From: Ignavibacteriales bacterium
Lineage (GTDB): Bacteria; Bacteroidota; Ignavibacteria; Ignavibacteriales; Ignavibacteriaceae
DNA: 10,737 nt
Direction of reading: 5' to 3'
Assembly: GCA_020061995.1 (NCBI GenBank)
Contig: JAGUXE010000012.1
Location: 1 to 10,737 of the forward strand
The notes below the pieces were generated by a model. That model searched no databases and was not told the origin of the DNA. It saw only the letters and a program-made list of their open reading frames with translations. The position numbers were made by a program, and so were the translations under genes. Each line of letters opens with the position of its first letter. Positions within the stretch are counted from its first letter, which is position 1. This document shows positions 7,421 through 10,737 of this stretch, one piece after another.

Positions 7421-7477
7421 GGGATATTTATTTAACTTTAATTCTTGAATAAATTAAAGACTGTACAATTGAGAATA

Positions 7478-8311
7478 ATGAAAAATCGATTGAAAAATTT
7501 CCTCATAATTCTGCTTCTTTTAACAACCAACTTGGTTGGTTGGGGTGATCAGGGACATAGATTGATAAATAGACATTCTATGAACAATCTACATCATGAA
7601 ATGTCTGAGTTTAAAGCCTGGACTGATACAATCACAGCACTCGCACCTGATCCGGATAAAAGAAGAAAATATGATTCAACTGAATATCCTAAGCACTTTA
7701 TTGATATTGATTTTTATGGTGAGTTTTTGTCATATAGCATGATAAAAGATTTAGGTCGGTTGAAAGAAAAATATTCAGATTCGATTGTTACTGAAATGGG
7801 AATTCTACCATGGAATACAATTGATCGCTATAAAGAACTTGTCGCTTCTCTACGCAATAAAAATAGAGATATTTCAATCAAATTAATGGCTGACTTGGGG
7901 CATTATATTGCTGATGCGCATAATCCAATGCACACGATATTAAATTACGATGGAGTTCTTACCAATCAAAAAGGATTACATTCAAGATATGAATCCAAAA
8001 TGTTTAAACATTATTATAATCAGATTGAAGACGGATTAAAAGCAGTAAACCCTACAGAAGTATCAAATGTCGAAGATTATATTTGGGATTATATTACAGC
8101 ATCCCATTATTTTCATCCTCTTTTGTTTATTAGTGATCTTGAGGCTATTAGAGTAGATTCAACATATAGTGAGAGGTATTATGAAGTCCTTTGGTTGAGA
8201 ACAAAATTCTTGACTCTTCAGTTTCTGAATAATGCGACGGAAGCTATTGTTTCAATATTTTATACTGCATGGATTGAAGCAGGTAAGCCTGCATTTAAAG
8301 ATTTTTATTAA
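7478..8311 (+). CDS. Exported zinc-dependent phospholipase C / S1-P1 nuclease-fold enzyme
   Basis: I place the start at ATG 7478 (277 residues); the frame reaches back to a TTG at 7445, but that would put a polar extension ahead of the signal peptide. Residues 1-21 are a signal peptide (KNFLIILLLLTTNLVG), and cleavage before Trp22 would give a mature end WGDQGH. In this all-helical family the N-terminal Trp itself binds zinc. The trinuclear zinc ligands can be traced: Trp22, His27, Asp58 (in DPDKRR), His73 (HFIDID), His142, Asp146 and His152 (GHYIADAHNPMH), His168 and Glu172 (LHSRYE). Spacings match P1 nuclease (W1, H6, D45, H60, H116, D120, H126, H149, D153), except that the last ligand is Glu, as in Bacillus cereus phospholipase C. 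Activity is therefore phosphodiester cleavage, on either phospholipids or single-stranded nucleic acid. There is no T9SS tail, so a periplasmic location is likely. The downstream amylase gene begins 21 bases later. Confidence 0.85.
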   Translation: MKNRLKNFLIILLLLTTNLVGWGDQGHRLINRHSMNNLHHEMSEFKAWTDTITALAPDPDKRRKYDSTEYPKHFIDIDFYGEFLSYSMIKDLGRLKEKYSDSIVTEMGILPWNTIDRYKELVASLRNKNRDISIKLMADLGHYIADAHNPMHTILNYDGVLTNQKGLHSRYESKMFKHYYNQIEDGLKAVNPTEVSNVEDYIWDYITASHYFHPLLFISDLEAIRVDSTYSERYYEVLWLRTKFLTLQFLNNATEAIVSIFYTAWIEAGKPAFKDFY

Positions 8312-8332
8312 TTATAAGTTAAAGGGAAACCA

Positions 8333-10737
8333 ATGAAGCTAGTTAAACTATTAATAGGGATTCTGTTTTTACAGATTACTTTGTCCGCTCAGGTTTTGCA
8401 GTGGACTCCCCAATTCGCAACAGATCAGGATTCGATTGTAATAATTTTTGATGCCACTAAAGGGAATGCTGCCTTAGCAAATAGTGGTCCTCCAATTTAC
8501 GCTCATACTGGGGTCATAACTAATTTGAGTACAGGTCCAAGTGATTGGAAATACGTAAAAACTCAATGGACACAAAATCTTCCGGAAAATACAATGCAAT
8601 TTCTGGGGGGAGGTAAATGGAAAATCTCTTTCAGAATAAGAAGTTATTACGGTGTTCCAGCAGGGGAACAAATTCTTAAATTAGCTTTTGTTTTTAGAAA
8701 TGCTAACGGTTCGATTGTCGGAAGAGAAGCAGACGGAAGTGATATTTTTCTTCCACTGGCTCAAGCAGGATTGAACGTCGCATTTACTCAACCAACTGAA
8801 AGACCATTGTTATCATTAATTGGAGATACAATTACAGTTTCCGCAGTCTCTATTCAATCAACAAATTTGGCATTATATCTTGATAATGTTCTTATCGAAC
8901 AGACCACATCAACAAGTCTAACCAAAAAGATTCCGGTTAATTCCTTAGGGAAAAAATATGTAAAGGCTGTGGCAACGGGTTCAGGAAATGAAACTAAAGC
9001 AGATTCGTTTTATTTTATTGTTCGTCCTCCTTTAACTTTAGAAGCACTTCCTAATGGAATAGTTGACGGAATTAACTATATCAATAATAATTCTGTAATT
9101 CTATCAATGTATGCACCGGAAAAAGATTTTGTATATGTAATCGGTGATTTTAATAATTGGGAACTTGATCCGAATTTTTATATGAAATCTACACCTGACA
9201 GACTCCGTTATTGGATTCAAATTAATAATTTAACACCACAACAGGAGTATCGATATCAGTTTAATGTCAATAATCAAATTAAAGTGGCTGATTGGTATGC
9301 AGAAAAAATTCTTGATCCATGGAATGATCCTTACATCAGCAGTACAACTTATCCGGATTTAACCCCATACCCGACGGGAAAGACTACAAATATTGTTTCA
9401 GTTTTAAAGACAGCAGAAACTCCATATCAGTGGCAAACTGTTAATTATCAACGTCCGGCTAAACAGGATTTAATAATTTATGAACTACTTATTCGTGATT
9501 TTTCAGCAAGACATGACTATCAATTTTTAATTGACACACTAAGTTATTTGAAAAGTCTGGGAGTAAACGCAATCGAGTTAATGCCGGTTAATGAATTTGA
9601 AGGAAATGAGAGCTGGGGATATAATCCAATGTTCTATTTTGCACCGGATAAATATTATGGGCCCAAAAATGAGCTTAAAAGGTTTATAGACATTTGTCAC
9701 CAGAATGGAATTGCAGTAATTATAGATATGGTTCTTAATCACTCTTTTGGAAATTCGCCGATGGTAAGACTTTATTGGGATGCAGTTAATAATAGACCTG
9801 CGGCTATCAGCCCATGGTTTAATCCTATACCAAAGCATCCTTATAATGTTGGATATGATTTCAATCATGAGAGTCAAGCCACCAAAGATTTTGTTGACCG
9901 AGTAAATAAATATTGGTTAACCGAGTTTAAAGTAGACGGTTATCGATATGATTTAAGCAAAGGATTTACTCAGGTTAACAGTGGTGATAATGTCGGTTTA
10001 TGGGGGCAGTATGATCAATCAAGAATTAATATTCTAAAAAGAATGGCAGATAAAGTTTGGGAAACTGATGCGAACGCTTATGTAATTCTTGAACATTTTG
10101 CGGATAATTCAGAAGAAAAAGTTTTAGCCGATTACGGTATGATGCTTTGGGGGAATCTGAACCATAGTTATAATGAAGCAACAATGGGTTATCCATCAGA
10201 TTTTTCTTGGGGATCTTATAAGACGAGGGGTTGGCAATACCCTAATCTTATTACATATATGGAGAGCCATGATGAAGAGCGTTTGATGGTTAAAAATATT
10301 CTTTATGGAAATTCATCCGGTAGTTATAGTATCAAGAATATCAATACATCACTAAATAGAATTAAATTAGCATCTGCTTTTCTTTACACAATTCCGGGTC
10401 CAAAAATGTTATGGCAATTTGGTGAATTAGGTTATGACATATCAATAGATTTTGACTGCCGTGTTTGCAATAAACCGATAAGATGGAACTACTATACCGA
10501 TATTAATCGATTTAATCTTTATAGAACAAAAGCCGCCATTCTTAAAATGCGTAACGAAAATGAAGCATTCCGAAGTTCAAACTACACTTTAGATGTTGGT
10601 GGTATGATAAAGAAGATAAATATCTACCACTCTTCGATGGATGTCGTAGTTGTGGGGAACTTTGATGTAACTCAAAGAACAATAAACCCAAATTTCAGTA
10701 GAACCGGTTACTGGTACGATTACTTCAGTGGTGATAG
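8333..10737 (+). CDS. Secreted GH13 alpha-amylase-like glycosidase, multidomain (3' end outside window)
   Basis: An open frame of 801 codons runs off the window. ATG 8333 follows AAAGGGA (8321-8327) at suitable spacing. Residues 1-19 are a signal peptide (LLIGILFLQITLSA-Q). Residues about 20-145 form a beta-rich domain I cannot assign firmly, probably starch-binding-like; 150-232 looks like an Ig/Big-type sandwich; 240-330 resembles a CBM48/E-set module (VYVIGDFNNWE, 267-277). The GH13 barrel starts near 378 (LIIYELLIRDFSA). Its conserved regions are complete: I DMVLNH (465-470), II GYRYDLSKG with nucleophile Asp540, III ILEHF with acid/base Glu587, IV MESHDEE with Asp647. It should therefore hydrolyse or transfer alpha-1,4-glucan, outside the cytoplasm. 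The missing end probably includes the C-terminal beta domain and perhaps a T9SS tail, as similar Bacteroidota amylases have. A CxxC pair (Cys709, Cys712) lies in the barrel's last part. It is probably co-transcribed with the upstream phospholipase/nuclease gene. Confidence 0.9.
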   Translation, partial: MKLVKLLIGILFLQITLSAQVLQWTPQFATDQDSIVIIFDATKGNAALANSGPPIYAHTGVITNLSTGPSDWKYVKTQWTQNLPENTMQFLGGGKWKISFRIRSYYGVPAGEQILKLAFVFRNANGSIVGREADGSDIFLPLAQAGLNVAFTQPTERPLLSLIGDTITVSAVSIQSTNLALYLDNVLIEQTTSTSLTKKIPVNSLGKKYVKAVATGSGNETKADSFYFIVRPPLTLEALPNGIVDGINYINNNSVILSMYAPEKDFVYVIGDFNNWELDPNFYMKSTPDRLRYWIQINNLTPQQEYRYQFNVNNQIKVADWYAEKILDPWNDPYISSTTYPDLTPYPTGKTTNIVSVLKTAETPYQWQTVNYQRPAKQDLIIYELLIRDFSARHDYQFLIDTLSYLKSLGVNAIELMPVNEFEGNESWGYNPMFYFAPDKYYGPKNELKRFIDICHQNGIAVIIDMVLNHSFGNSPMVRLYWDAVNNRPAAISPWFNPIPKHPYNVGYDFNHESQATKDFVDRVNKYWLTEFKVDGYRYDLSKGFTQVNSGDNVGLWGQYDQSRINILKRMADKVWETDANAYVILEHFADNSEEKVLADYGMMLWGNLNHSYNEATMGYPSDFSWGSYKTRGWQYPNLITYMESHDEERLMVKNILYGNSSGSYSIKNINTSLNRIKLASAFLYTIPGPKMLWQFGELGYDISIDFDCRVCNKPIRWNYYTDINRFNLYRTKAAILKMRNENEAFRSSNYTLDVGGMIKKINIYHSSMDVVVVGNFDVTQRTINPNFSRTGYWYDYFSGD

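Larger units (their letters stand above)
7283..7477. promoter_or_regulatory. Divergent regulatory region between rocD and the PLC/nuclease gene
   Basis: This 195-base gap separates two gene starts pointing apart, so it should contain both promoters. On the minus strand TATAAAAT (around 7294-7301) is a possible -10 element for rocD. On the plus strand TTGTAC (7354-7359) followed 17 bases later by TATTCA is a weak sigma-70-like candidate. The right half holds an inverted repeat and a tiny ORF with a consensus ribosome binding site, listed separately. The promoter picks are guesses; the presence of regulatory DNA is well supported by gene orientation. Confidence 0.45.

Noticed and set aside
7445..7477. 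Upstream TTG start for the phospholipase/nuclease gene
   Set aside because: It would add eleven residues ahead of a normal signal peptide; ATG 7478 gives the standard export signal.
9578..9877. 99-codon minus-strand frame opposite the amylase barrel
   Set aside because: It lies entirely opposite conserved GH13 coding sequence, including region I, so it is a shadow frame.
1..10737. A new defence, mobile or CRISPR-like system
   Set aside because: No repeat arrays, integrases, transposases, toxin-antitoxin pairs or nuclease-helicase genes are seen. All large genes belong to known housekeeping, signalling or secreted enzyme families.

Overview
The window is AT-rich bacterial DNA whose best lineage clue is the protein tail at 2310-2573, ending in an 'NYPNPFNP' C-terminal sorting domain of the type IX secretion system (T9SS). 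That signature, together with the gene content and AT-rich leaders, points to the Bacteroidota/Chlorobi group, most likely an Ignavibacteria-type organism. The lineage is inferred from protein style, not from a marker gene. There are no rRNA or tRNA genes, insertion sequences, CRISPR arrays or phage genes, and the layout looks like ordinary chromosome.

Layout, left to right: (1) the 3' end of a plus-strand gene with a lysine-rich tail (1-438), cut by the window edge; (2) a secreted glucose/sorbosone dehydrogenase-type beta-propeller with fibronectin-like domains and a T9SS tail (549-2576, +); (3) a small PAP2-family membrane phosphatase (2635-3195, -), convergent with gene 2 and sharing a hairpin with it; (4) a large membrane hybrid sensor kinase with PAS, HisKA, HATPase, receiver and HPt domains (3323-5998, +), divergent from gene 3; (5) ornithine aminotransferase rocD (6080-7282, -), convergent with the kinase and with a clear terminator; (6) an exported zinc-dependent phospholipase C/S1-P1 nuclease-fold enzyme (7478-8311, +); (7) a secreted multidomain GH13 alpha-amylase-like glycosidase (8333 to the edge, +), 21 bases after gene 6 and probably co-transcribed with it.

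The shared theme is extracellular or periplasmic use of organic matter: a sugar dehydrogenase, a phosphodiesterase or nuclease, and an alpha-glucan hydrolase all carry signal peptides. Ornithine aminotransferase links arginine breakdown to glutamate and proline. The kinase carries a complete H-D-H relay but has no response regulator beside it, so its target is elsewhere in the genome.

I do not see a convincing new multi-gene system. The most unusual non-coding signal is the 195-base divergent region between rocD and the nuclease gene. It holds a 9-bp inverted repeat whose loop displays a perfect GGAGG ribosome binding site and whose stem contains the ATG of a six-codon ORF. Other points of interest are a hairpin in which one gene's stop codon sits in the loop of its neighbour's terminator, the unassigned six-helix sensor of the kinase, and the unassigned N-terminal domains of the amylase.
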